A stretch of 64,000 bases of DNA from Streptomyces sp. NBC_01288 (GTDB taxonomy: Bacteria > Actinomycetota > Actinomycetes > Streptomycetales > Streptomycetaceae). The notes beneath the pieces were generated by a model that was not told the origin of the DNA, made no database searches, and saw only the letters and a program-made list of their open reading frames with translations. Positions 23,199-31,105 of this stretch are shown here, in pieces (the stretch's first letter is position 1; the number at the start of each line of letters is the position of its first letter). The translations under genes were made by a program, and so were the position numbers. Location: NCBI RefSeq assembly GCF_035982055.1, contig NZ_CP108427.1:2294001-2358000 (forward strand), in the 5' to 3' direction.

Positions 23199-26183
23199 AT
23201 GACCGACAGGTCCAAGGGCGCCGAGTCCCACGAGCACTTCACCATCAGCTACGCGGGATTCAACCGGCCGTGGGCCACCTGGATCGCCCACCAGCTGGAG
23301 CAGTTGGGGCACGAGACGACCCTGCTGCGGTGGGACCCGCCGAAGCAGATGTCGCTCGGCGACGCGCTGCGCAATCTGCTCCAGTCGCCGGGCCGGGTGC
23401 TGCTGGTCCTCGACGACTGGTACTTCTCGCTGGGCCCGCGCACCGACGCCGAGTGGACGCAGGCGCTGCACGAGGTGGTGCCGCCGCACATCGACCGGTT
23501 CTCGGCGGTCAGCGTGGCCACCCGGGCGCTGCCCGCCACCGCGGCCCCGCTGCGCCCGGTCGATCTCCGCGACCTCGATTCGCGCGAGGCCCGGCGCCGT
23601 ATCCTGCGCCGCCTGGACCTGGACGCGGCCACCGCGCCCAGCCCGGTGAGCGGCACCGCGCCGCGCTTCCCGAACGACCCGCCCGCCGTGTGGAACGTAC
23701 CGCGCCGCAATGTCCGCTTCACCGGCCGCGACACCATCCTGGAGAAGCTGCACGCCGGCTTCGAGGAGGGCGGACGCGGCGGTGCCCGGGTCGCGCTGCG
23801 CGGTATCTCGGGCGTCGGCAAGAGCCAGATCGCCATCGAGTACGCGCACCGGTTCGGCAACGACTACGACATCGTGTGGTGGGTGGGGGCGCGGTTCCGG
23901 GCGCCGGCGCGTGAGCAGTTCGCGCAGTTGGCGCCGCGGCTCGAACTGCCGGTCGGGCAGGAGCTGGGCGAGCGGATCCGCGCGGTGCACGAGGCGCTGC
24001 GCACCGGCCGGCCGTTCCGCCGCTGGCTGCTCGTGCTGGACAGCGCCGACGACATGGAGCAGATCGAGGACCTCCTCCCGGAGGGCAACGGCCATGTCCT
24101 GATCACCACCCTCACCCAGGACTGGGCGGCCTCGGGCAGCGTCACGGAGATCGAGGTGCAGCCCTTCCGCCGTCCCGAGAGCGTGGCCTACGCCCGCCGC
24201 CGCGCCCCGCGGCTGACCGAGGCCGAGGCCGACGATCTCGCCGACGCCGTACAGGACCTGCCGCTGCTGCTGGCGCAGACGGCGGCCTGGCTGGACGCCA
24301 ACGTCATGCCGGCCAAGGACTATGTGGCGATGATCCGGCGCGGCGAGGCCAGCCAGATCGGCATCCGGATCTCCTCGGACTACCCGATGGGTTTCCAGAC
24401 CAGTTGGTCGATAACTCTGAACACGCTTCAGGAGAACAACCCCGAAGCGGTGGAGCTGCTGCACCTGTTCGCGCTGTTCTCGCCGGACGCCATCCCGGTC
24501 CGGCTGATGCAGGCCGCCCACCCGTCCGACCTGCCGGCCCATCTGGCCGCGCTCGCCGGCGACCCGATCCGCTGGCACACGGCGCTGCGCAGACTGTCCG
24601 AGTCGACCGCGGTCCGCCTGGACTACGTCGAGTCCTCGGAGGCCGAGCCGTCCGTGGACCGCGTGTCCATGCACCGCCTCTACCACAGCTTCCTGCTCAG
24701 CACCCTGACCGAGGACCGCCGCGAGGCGCTGTCGACGATCGCCTGCACGCTGCTCGCGGGCGCCGATCCGCGCCGGCCCAACGACACGCGTGAGTGGACG
24801 CGGTACGCGGAGCTGATCCCGCACCTGGAGACCGCCGGGGCACTGGACAGCCGTGAGCCCGTGGTCCGGCAACTCGTCCTGAACTGCATCGACTACATGC
24901 GGGTGCGGGGCGAGAACCGGACCGCGCTGCGATTGTGCGAGCAGACCGTCGCCCGCTGGCGCACCCGGCTCCAGCCCGACGAGCGGGACATGCTGGTGCT
25001 GACCCACGACCACGCCAACATGCTGCGGCGCAGCGGCCGTTACCGCGAGGCGGAGGCCGTCGGCCGTGCCGTCCTGGACCAGCTCACGGAGACCCGCGCC
25101 GACGACGACCCCGATCTGCTGCGCGCCAAGAACGGCCTGGCCGGGACACTCGTGTCGCTGGGCCGCTACGACGAGGCCCACCGGATGTTCGAGGACTGCG
25201 TCCACGCGTACTCCGACACCCTGGGCGCCGAGGCCCCGCGCACCCTCCAGGACCGCGGCAACCTCGCCGTCGTCACCAGCCTGCTGGGCCGGTACGAGGA
25301 GTCGCTGCTGCTGCACCGCGACATCCTGCTGATCCGGGAGCGGCTGCTGAACCCGCGCCACCATCTCACCCTGCGTTCCGGCATGTTCTACGCCTGGATG
25401 CTCAGGCTGCTTGGCCGGTACGCCGAGGCCACCTCACGGCAGGAGCTCAACGTCCGGGCCCACCGGCAGGCGATGGACCGGTTCACCCCGCAGACCCTGT
25501 TCGCCGAGCACAATCTCGCGCTGTGCATGCGGCGCACCGGTGATCTGCTGAGCGCCGAGTCGCTGATGCGCAGCGTGGTGGAGCGGTTCGTGCAGCGGCA
25601 GGGGCCGCGCCATCCCGACGCGCTGCTGGTGCAGGCCGACTTCGCGACCTTCAACCGCGAGCACGGCAATCTGGAGCAGGCGCGGGAGATGGCGACCACC
25701 GTGGCCGAGGACTACGCCCGTCTGGTCGGCCCCGAACATCCTTACGCCGTCGGCACGTTGGGCAATGTCGGGCTCGCCCTGTGGGAGTACGGGGAGCGGG
25801 ACGAGGCGCTACGGATCGCCGAGCAGGCGCTGACGCGGATGCGGGCGGCGGTCGGCTCCACCCATCCGTGGGCGCTCGGCGCCGCGCTCAACGCGAGCGG
25901 CGCGCGAAGTCTGGCCGGTGACGAGGAGGGTGCGGCCCGACTCAGCCGTGACGTCCTGGAGTCGGCGCGCGCGACCCTCGGCGAGACCCACCCACTCACC
26001 CTGTCCTGCAAGGCCGCCCTGGCCGGTGACCAACGCGCCCTGCGCCGCGGCCAGGAGGCCACGAAGCTGGAGAACGAGGCGCTCCAGCAACTCTCCGACA
26101 CCCTCGGGCCACAGCATCCGCACACCCTGTCCGTGCGCCGCAGGGAGCGTCCTTACTGGGATTTCGAACCGCTGACTACGTGA
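23199..26183 (+). CDS. fxsT: TIR/NB-ARC/TPR protein 1 (FxsT-like)
   Basis: A 994-aa STAND-type protein. Residues about 12-140 form a TIR-like domain (HFTISYAGFNRPWATWIAHQ; later WYFSLGPRTDAEWTQAL). An NB-ARC-type ATPase follows with P-loop GISGVGKSQ at 202-210 and Walker B WLLVLDSADD; LPLLLAQTAAWL is a later NB-ARC motif. From about residue 560 to 975 there are many TPR units (GRYREAEAVGRAVL, GRYDEAHRMFEDC, GRYEESLLLHRDIL). The tail ends WDFEPLTT. Such proteins accompany FxsA/FxsB systems and resemble immune switches that oligomerise on ligand binding. ATG 23199 follows AAGGGGAG. Paralogue of the 32404-35736 gene. Confidence 0.9.
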   Translation: MTDRSKGAESHEHFTISYAGFNRPWATWIAHQLEQLGHETTLLRWDPPKQMSLGDALRNLLQSPGRVLLVLDDWYFSLGPRTDAEWTQALHEVVPPHIDRFSAVSVATRALPATAAPLRPVDLRDLDSREARRRILRRLDLDAATAPSPVSGTAPRFPNDPPAVWNVPRRNVRFTGRDTILEKLHAGFEEGGRGGARVALRGISGVGKSQIAIEYAHRFGNDYDIVWWVGARFRAPAREQFAQLAPRLELPVGQELGERIRAVHEALRTGRPFRRWLLVLDSADDMEQIEDLLPEGNGHVLITTLTQDWAASGSVTEIEVQPFRRPESVAYARRRAPRLTEAEADDLADAVQDLPLLLAQTAAWLDANVMPAKDYVAMIRRGEASQIGIRISSDYPMGFQTSWSITLNTLQENNPEAVELLHLFALFSPDAIPVRLMQAAHPSDLPAHLAALAGDPIRWHTALRRLSESTAVRLDYVESSEAEPSVDRVSMHRLYHSFLLSTLTEDRREALSTIACTLLAGADPRRPNDTREWTRYAELIPHLETAGALDSREPVVRQLVLNCIDYMRVRGENRTALRLCEQTVARWRTRLQPDERDMLVLTHDHANMLRRSGRYREAEAVGRAVLDQLTETRADDDPDLLRAKNGLAGTLVSLGRYDEAHRMFEDCVHAYSDTLGAEAPRTLQDRGNLAVVTSLLGRYEESLLLHRDILLIRERLLNPRHHLTLRSGMFYAWMLRLLGRYAEATSRQELNVRAHRQAMDRFTPQTLFAEHNLALCMRRTGDLLSAESLMRSVVERFVQRQGPRHPDALLVQADFATFNREHGNLEQAREMATTVAEDYARLVGPEHPYAVGTLGNVGLALWEYGERDEALRIAEQALTRMRAAVGSTHPWALGAALNASGARSLAGDEEGAARLSRDVLESARATLGETHPLTLSCKAALAGDQRALRRGQEATKLENEALQQLSDTLGPQHPHTLSVRRRERPYWDFEPLTT

Positions 26184-26237
26184 CGCCCGCGGACCCGCCC
26201 GCAACGGGAGTCACCAGGGCCCCAGGGCCGCTAGCAT

Positions 26238-26271
26238 GGCCGAGTTCCTTAGCCCAAGGGGGACTTCGGCC
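26238..26271 (+). promoter_or_regulatory. Imperfect hairpin just upstream of precursor B
   Basis: GGCCGAGTTCC (26238-26248) can pair with GGACTTCGGCC (26261-26271) with two mismatches, followed by TTCTT and then the precursor B ribosome site GAGAGG (26277-26282). It could be a weak terminator or attenuator setting precursor levels relative to upstream genes. Confidence 0.35.
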
Positions 26272-26288
26272 TTCTTGAGAGGTAGATC

Positions 26289-26498
26289 GTGCGGGGAAGA
26301 GAAGGGGACGGCCCCTCCAGGCTGGGAGAGCGGGGGCCGGGTGGCGTGCTGCCCGACTTCACGGATCTGGATCTGAGGACCCTGTCCCGTCAGTCATCGC
26401 ATCCGGTGCTCGCCGCGGTGGCCAGCGGCCTGTTGCCCCGGATGCTGCGCGGCGAACCCGCGATGGCCTTCTACGAGGACGGCCCCTACCAACTGTGA
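26289..26498 (+). CDS. Candidate RiPP precursor B, FxsA-related, 69 aa
   Basis: A 69-aa peptide with a Gly/Arg-rich start, a conserved leader LPDFTDLDLRTLSRQSSHPV, a helical LAAVASGLLPRML segment, and the short tail PAMAFYEDGPYQL, the probable core. Leader and tail both align with precursor A; the shared tail motif is A-[FY]-[YH]-E-D-[GS]-P. Classical members of this family end in FxSxx; this one does not. GTG 26289 is preceded by GAGAGG. Its stop overlaps the start of the second FxsB gene (GTGA), which ties precursor and maturase synthesis together. Confidence 0.85.
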   Translation: MRGREGDGPSRLGERGPGGVLPDFTDLDLRTLSRQSSHPVLAAVASGLLPRMLRGEPAMAFYEDGPYQL

Positions 26499-27709
26499 CC
26501 GCCCTGTGGCCCCTTGAGAAACTCGACGTCGCGGCCTTACGGCGGTCCGGGTTGCGGGCCGTGCCGTTCCGGCAGTTCGTCCTCAAGGTCAACGGCCGCT
26601 GCAATCTCGCGTGCAGTTACTGCTACGTCTACGAGGGCGCCGACAGCAGCTGGCGGGACCGCCCCAACCGGGTCTCCCCCGCCGTCGTACAACGCACCGC
26701 GACCCGGATCGCCGAGCACGCCGCGACCCACCAACTGACCTCCCTGCAGATCAACTTGCACGGCGGCGAGCCCCTGCTGGCCGGGGTGTCGAACCTCGTC
26801 GCCCAGGTCAACGCGGTGCGCGAGGCGGTCCGCGACCGCTGTGGCCGAAGCTGCACTGTTGACGCCTCCGTACAGACCAACGGCACGCTCCTCACCGAGC
26901 ACGCGGTGGCCGAACTCGCCGACGCCGACGTCCGGATCGGGGTGAGCCTGGACGGCGGCACCCCCTGGCTCAACCGGCACCGGCTCGACCACGCGGGCCG
27001 CTCCACGTGGGCGAGGACCGCGGCCGGGCTCCGGGTGCTGCGCGGCCGGCCGGAGGCGTACGCCGGGATCCTCAGCGTGATCGACCCGGACTCCGATCCC
27101 GCCGAGGTCTACTCGTCGTTGACGGCGTTCGAGCCCCCTTCGATGGATCTGCTGCTGCCGCACGCCAACCACGCGTTCCCGCCCGCCGCGAAGGGCCCGC
27201 ATCCCTACGGCGGCTGGCTCGTCCGGCTCTTCGACCTGTGGTTCGACGCGGGTGAACGGGCCGTGCCGATCCGGCTGTTCCACGAGATCATCGCCCTGCT
27301 GCTCGGACTGCCCGGCCGCGCCGAGGCGGTGGGCAACTCGCCCGTGGTCGCCGTCGTCGTCGACACCGACGGCACCATCGAGCAGGTCGACTCGCTGAAG
27401 ACCGCCTACGCCGGCGCGCCCGCGACGGGCTGCAACGTCTTCGACCACACCTTCGACGACGTCCTGGACCATCCGGGCGTGGTGGCACGGCAGTTGGGCA
27501 CCGACGCGCTCTCCCCCACCTGCCTCATCTGCCCGCTCGCGGAGGTGTGCGGGGGCGGCAACTACGCGCACCGCTACCGCCCGGTCGAGGGATTCCTCAA
27601 TCCCTCCGTGTACTGCGCGGACCTGGACCTCCTCATCCGGCACATCGCACACCGAGTCCGCAGCGCCGCCGACGCCCACGTTCCGGGCGGACCAATCAAC
27701 GCCCTCTGA
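26495..27709 (+). CDS. fxsB: FxsB-type radical SAM/SPASM peptide maturase 2
   Basis: A 404-aa radical SAM/SPASM enzyme, close paralogue of the 21843-23123 product. SAM-cluster motif CNLACSYC (Cys 36, 40, 43), NLHGGEPLLAG, SPASM motif CLICPLAEVCGGGNYAHRYR, terminal VYCADL. Predicted to install cyclophane crosslinks in precursor B, with which it overlaps by four bases. An in-frame TTA codon at Leu 15, in a segment (LDVAALRR) where the paralogue uses CTG, again predicts bldA control. It lacks the 15-residue N-terminal extension and an internal loop of the paralogue. Confidence 0.94.
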   Translation: MTALWPLEKLDVAALRRSGLRAVPFRQFVLKVNGRCNLACSYCYVYEGADSSWRDRPNRVSPAVVQRTATRIAEHAATHQLTSLQINLHGGEPLLAGVSNLVAQVNAVREAVRDRCGRSCTVDASVQTNGTLLTEHAVAELADADVRIGVSLDGGTPWLNRHRLDHAGRSTWARTAAGLRVLRGRPEAYAGILSVIDPDSDPAEVYSSLTAFEPPSMDLLLPHANHAFPPAAKGPHPYGGWLVRLFDLWFDAGERAVPIRLFHEIIALLLGLPGRAEAVGNSPVVAVVVDTDGTIEQVDSLKTAYAGAPATGCNVFDHTFDDVLDHPGVVARQLGTDALSPTCLICPLAEVCGGGNYAHRYRPVEGFLNPSVYCADLDLLIRHIAHRVRSAADAHVPGGPINAL

Positions 27710-27787
27710 CCACAAGGCTGTTGATGGCGCGCCAGAATTGGGGAAGGTAAGGAAAGGATTTCGGCTCACCAACGGGGGAAGTGCTGC

Positions 27788-28159
27788 ATGGCGATCGTGA
27801 CAAGGGTGGCTGCGGACGGCCCGGACCGGGAACGGCCGATCTACGTGGAGGTCGACACCGCGCCGACGCCCGACGGTCTCAAGGACATGTACGACGGGAT
27901 CGACACCCGGGAGAACGCCGCGGAGCGCGTACTGGCGGTGGCCCGGGACGTCTACGGCGACGGCCTGGAGCTGGCCCGGAACTGCGCCCGGCAGGCGGCG
28001 GGCCGGCTCCACGACCTCGGTGAGGGGCTGACGCCCGACGAGGTGGAACTGCAGCTGTCCATCAAGCTCGACGCCGAACTCGGGGCGTTCCTGGTGAAGT
28101 CGGGGGCCGAGGCACAGCTCCAGGTGACCTTCCGCTGGACACCGGGCAGCGCGTCGTGA
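27788..28159 (+). CDS. Trypco1 / CU044_2847-type small protein
   Basis: A 123-aa protein with the features of the trypsin-co-occurring domain 1 (Trypco1) family: an N-terminal strand PIYVEVDTAP, a central helix, and the C-terminal signature VELQLSIKLDAELGAFLVKS followed by AEAQLQVTFRW. The family occurs beside proteases and ATPases in bacterial conflict systems and is thought to be an adaptor; no catalytic role is known. ATG 27788 with GGGGGAA upstream, 78 nt after FxsB2. Stop overlaps the AAA+ gene (GTGA). Confidence 0.85.
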   Translation: MAIVTRVAADGPDRERPIYVEVDTAPTPDGLKDMYDGIDTRENAAERVLAVARDVYGDGLELARNCARQAAGRLHDLGEGLTPDEVELQLSIKLDAELGAFLVKSGAEAQLQVTFRWTPGSAS

Positions 28160-29097
28160 CCGGTGGGCTCGACGGCTCGGACGTGCACATCCTGCCGTAC
28201 AGCCATGTGGTCGGACAGGCCGAGCTGAAGCTCGCGCTCGAACTCAACTACATCGCGCCGCGGATCGGCGGTGTCCTCATCAGCGGACAGCGCGGCACCG
28301 CCAAGTCCACGGTGGTGCGGGCCTTCTCGCTGCTGACCGGGGGCGAGCTGCCGGTCACCCTGCCGATCAACGCCACCGACGACCGGGTGCTGGGCGGCTG
28401 GGAGCTGGACGCGCTGATGCGGGGCGAGGCGCGGACCCAGCCGGGGCTGCTGGAGGAGGCCGGCGAGAAGGGGATGCTGTACATCGACGAGGTCAACCTG
28501 CTGGACGACCACATCGTCAACATCATCCTGGACGTCGTCTCCACCGGTGTGCTGTCCGTGCAGCGCGAGGCCATCGACACGGTACGGAACATCGCCTTCG
28601 GTCTGGTCGGCACGATGAACCCCGAAGAGGGCGGTCTGCGGCCGCAGTTGCTCGACCGGTTCGGTCTGATGGTCGCCGTGTCCGAGCTGGACCAGGAGCA
28701 GCGCCGGGCCATGGTGCTGGCCGTGCTCCGCTTCGACGACGCGGCCGGTACGGACTCCCCCTGGCTGGCCGAAGGACTCGACCGGGACCGGGAGTTGCGC
28801 GAGCGCCTCGACCGGGCCCGGGACGGTGTGCAGGACGTGCGGCTCAGCGAGGACATCGCGAAGCTGTGCGCCGATGTCGCCACCCGGCTGCGGGCGGTGG
28901 GCCATCGCGGCGAGGTCGTCACCGCGTGGGCCGCCCGCGCGCTGGCCGCCTTCGAGGAGGCGGACGCCGTGACCACCGACCATGTGCGCCGGGTGGTCCC
29001 GCTCTCCCTGCGGCACCGGAGGCCGGAGGCGGCGCACGGCGGTCCGGTCGAGTGGACGGCGGAGGAGTCGGAACTGCTCGACGGGCTGCTGGGATGA
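28156..29097 (+). CDS. BchI/MoxR-like AAA+ ATPase
   Basis: A 313-aa AAA+ ATPase resembling the magnesium-chelatase I subunit: HVVGQAELKLALELNYI, P-loop GQRGTAKST at 44-52, the insert segment DRVLGGWELDALMRG, Walker B GMLYIDEVNLLDDHIVN, sensor region GTMNPEEGGLRPQLLDRFGL. True chelatases belong to (bacterio)chlorophyll or cobalamin pathways; no such genes are near. Here the partner is a BchD-like protein with a degenerate vWA domain and a CHAT protease, matching the ATPase-vWA core of MoxR-vWA conflict systems. GTG 28156 and the stop both overlap neighbours. Confidence 0.88.
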   Translation: MTGGLDGSDVHILPYSHVVGQAELKLALELNYIAPRIGGVLISGQRGTAKSTVVRAFSLLTGGELPVTLPINATDDRVLGGWELDALMRGEARTQPGLLEEAGEKGMLYIDEVNLLDDHIVNIILDVVSTGVLSVQREAIDTVRNIAFGLVGTMNPEEGGLRPQLLDRFGLMVAVSELDQEQRRAMVLAVLRFDDAAGTDSPWLAEGLDRDRELRERLDRARDGVQDVRLSEDIAKLCADVATRLRAVGHRGEVVTAWAARALAAFEEADAVTTDHVRRVVPLSLRHRRPEAAHGGPVEWTAEESELLDGLLG

Positions 29098-31007
29098 GCG
29101 CGCCCGCCGACGCCCGCCCGGTCGGACCCCGGCAGCGCCTGTTACAGGTCCTGGCCTGCTCCGCGCTGGGCCCGGGCCTCGACGGGGTGCTCCTGTTCGA
29201 CCTGGAGCCGGAGATGGTGGCCCCGGTGACGGACGCGTTCGCCGGCCTGCTCCAGCTCCGCGAGCAGCGTCCCGTACGGCGGACGACGCTCGGCTCGGTC
29301 ACCGGCGACGACGAGTTGTGGCTGCGCCCGACGCTGCGCCACGACGGCAACGGCGTCAACTTCTCTTTGGCACCGGGCCCGTTGGTGGACAACACCCCCG
29401 ACTCGGCGATGGTCGTCGTGGTGCCCGACCTGGTCCGCCTCAGCCTCCCGGGCATGCGAGCGGCCGTACAACTCCTGGGCGCCGACGTGGCAGCGGTCGA
29501 GCGGTCGGGCTTCCGGGCCCGCTGGCGCCCCCGCGCCCGCTGGCTGGCCGCCTGCCAGGAAGCGGAGATCGGCCGCCTCTCCCCCCACCTCCTGGACCGC
29601 TTCCCGATCCGCCTCAACGCGGCCGGCCTACGGCGGACCAGTAGCGGCCCCGACCGGGTGCTCGACGCGCTCGACGGCCGTGAACCCGAGCCGGGCCTGG
29701 GCGAGTTGCCACCGTCCTGGCGCAACGCGCTCACGGCCCGGACACGTCCGGCGTGCACGCTCACCGAGGAGGCGGCGGCGCACGCGGTGGGCCTGTTCCG
29801 CGGGGACACGAGCGGTCGACGGGCGATCGGACTGGCCCGCTTGGCCCGGGTGCTGGCCGTGGTGAACGGCGCCGAGACCTGCGGCCCCGACCGCGTCGAC
29901 GAGGCCGCCCGGCTGCTGGGCGTGGCCGCGCCCCTGACCTCCCCGACGGGCAACGGCCGCTCCACCAACGGCACTTCCCTCGCCACCGGCAACGACACCG
30001 ACGGCAAGCCACCGCCGCCCGAGCAGCCGAAGCCGGACCCGGTCCCCGAGGACACCGGCCCGGCGGGTCAGGCGGGCGGCGCGATGGCGCTTCCGGCAGG
30101 AGCCGCCGAGGCCCTGGACACCTTCGCGGCCGACACGGGAGAGGGACCGGGCTCACCCTTCCCGGAGGACGACGCACGGTTCCTCCGGGAGTTCGCACCG
30201 CTGCGCATCCCCTGGCAACGGCGTCCGGAGCCAAGTTCCGCACGGGGCCCGGTCATAGGGGTCAGGTCCGCCACCACTCTCCGGGACCTGGCCGTCGTGG
30301 CTACCGTCGTCGAGGCGGCCAAACACCAGAACCTGCCCGGCCGCCGCACACTGCGCGCGAACGGGGACGGCCAACTGGTCGTCCTGCCAGGCGACTTCCG
30401 CAGCTACGCCCGCCTCCCGGTGGCCGAACGCATGCTGGTGCTCCTCCTGGACCACACCTGCCGCCGAGGCTGGGACTGGCAACCGGCGCTCGCCCCCTAC
30501 CTCCAGTGGGCCTACACGGGACGGGCCTCGGTCTGCCTGGTGGAGGTGGGCGGCAAGGACGCGGCCCACGAGTTGCGGGCCGACCACTTCATCGCCCGCA
30601 GCGTCCTGGACCCGCGCGTCGGCGGCGCCCTGCACCGCCGCCCCGGCCGCAGCAGCCCCCTGGCCCACGGCCTCACCCTCACCGACCAGCTCCTGCGCCG
30701 AGCCTTCCAACAACGCTCCAACCTGGTCGAGGCCTGGCTGGTGGTCGTCTCCGACGGCCGAGGCAACGTCCCCCTCGACGCCAGCGCAGGCGGCCGCCTC
30801 CTGGCCCCGGTCCGCCGCACCGGCATCGACGACGCGATCACAGCGGCCGCCCGCATCGGCGCGATGGGCCGCATGCGCCTCCACTCCGTGGTGATCGACG
30901 CGGCCCGCCAGCCCCACCCCGACCTCCCGTTCCTCCTGGCCGACGCGCTGGGCGGCGTAACGGTGGCGGGCCGCACGACGCGGGGGGCGATACCCCGTGC
31001 CCACTAA
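29094..31007 (+). CDS. BchD-like protein: degenerate AAA+ lid, linker and vWA-like domain
   Basis: A 637-aa protein. The first ~290 residues resemble the degenerate AAA+ and lid region of chelatase D subunits (FRARWRPRARWLAACQEAE, RLSPHLLDRFPIRLN, AIGLARLARVLAVVNG). Residues about 290-360 are a low-complexity Pro/Asp/Thr linker, also typical. The C-terminus is vWA-like, with VVSDGRGNVPLDAS near 552, but the metal-site DxSxS is replaced by LLDHTCRRGWDW near 450, so it may not bind metal normally. ATG 29094 overlaps the AAA+ stop. An in-frame TTA at Leu 17 predicts bldA dependence. Probably partners the AAA+ protein as chaperone or switch. Confidence 0.8.
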   Translation: MSAPADARPVGPRQRLLQVLACSALGPGLDGVLLFDLEPEMVAPVTDAFAGLLQLREQRPVRRTTLGSVTGDDELWLRPTLRHDGNGVNFSLAPGPLVDNTPDSAMVVVVPDLVRLSLPGMRAAVQLLGADVAAVERSGFRARWRPRARWLAACQEAEIGRLSPHLLDRFPIRLNAAGLRRTSSGPDRVLDALDGREPEPGLGELPPSWRNALTARTRPACTLTEEAAAHAVGLFRGDTSGRRAIGLARLARVLAVVNGAETCGPDRVDEAARLLGVAAPLTSPTGNGRSTNGTSLATGNDTDGKPPPPEQPKPDPVPEDTGPAGQAGGAMALPAGAAEALDTFAADTGEGPGSPFPEDDARFLREFAPLRIPWQRRPEPSSARGPVIGVRSATTLRDLAVVATVVEAAKHQNLPGRRTLRANGDGQLVVLPGDFRSYARLPVAERMLVLLLDHTCRRGWDWQPALAPYLQWAYTGRASVCLVEVGGKDAAHELRADHFIARSVLDPRVGGALHRRPGRSSPLAHGLTLTDQLLRRAFQQRSNLVEAWLVVVSDGRGNVPLDASAGGRLLAPVRRTGIDDAITAAARIGAMGRMRLHSVVIDAARQPHPDLPFLLADALGGVTVAGRTTRGAIPRAH

Positions 31008-31031
31008 ACACGCTGTGCATCAACCCGCTAA

Positions 31032-31062
31032 AGGGGCGCGGGGAACGGCGCGACCAGCCACA
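31032..31062 (-). repeat. Dispersed GC-rich repeat, copy 3 (inverted)
   Basis: Reverse-complement copy of the 31-nt element at 2600 and 6761 with about three mismatches; the flanking GTGCGGGTGCGT of copy 1 is also found here in reverse (31061-31074). It fills the only sizeable gap (98 nt) between the BchD-like and CHAT genes and can fold into a hairpin, so it may attenuate or stabilise the message. Confidence 0.8.
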
Positions 31063-31105
31063 ACGCACCCGCACCCGACCGACAACACCACACCGGGGGT
31101 GACGA

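Noticed and set aside
28156..31007. A genuine magnesium or cobalt chelatase.
   Set aside because: No large H/CobN subunit and no tetrapyrrole genes nearby; the vWA metal site is degenerate and the neighbours are conflict-type genes.
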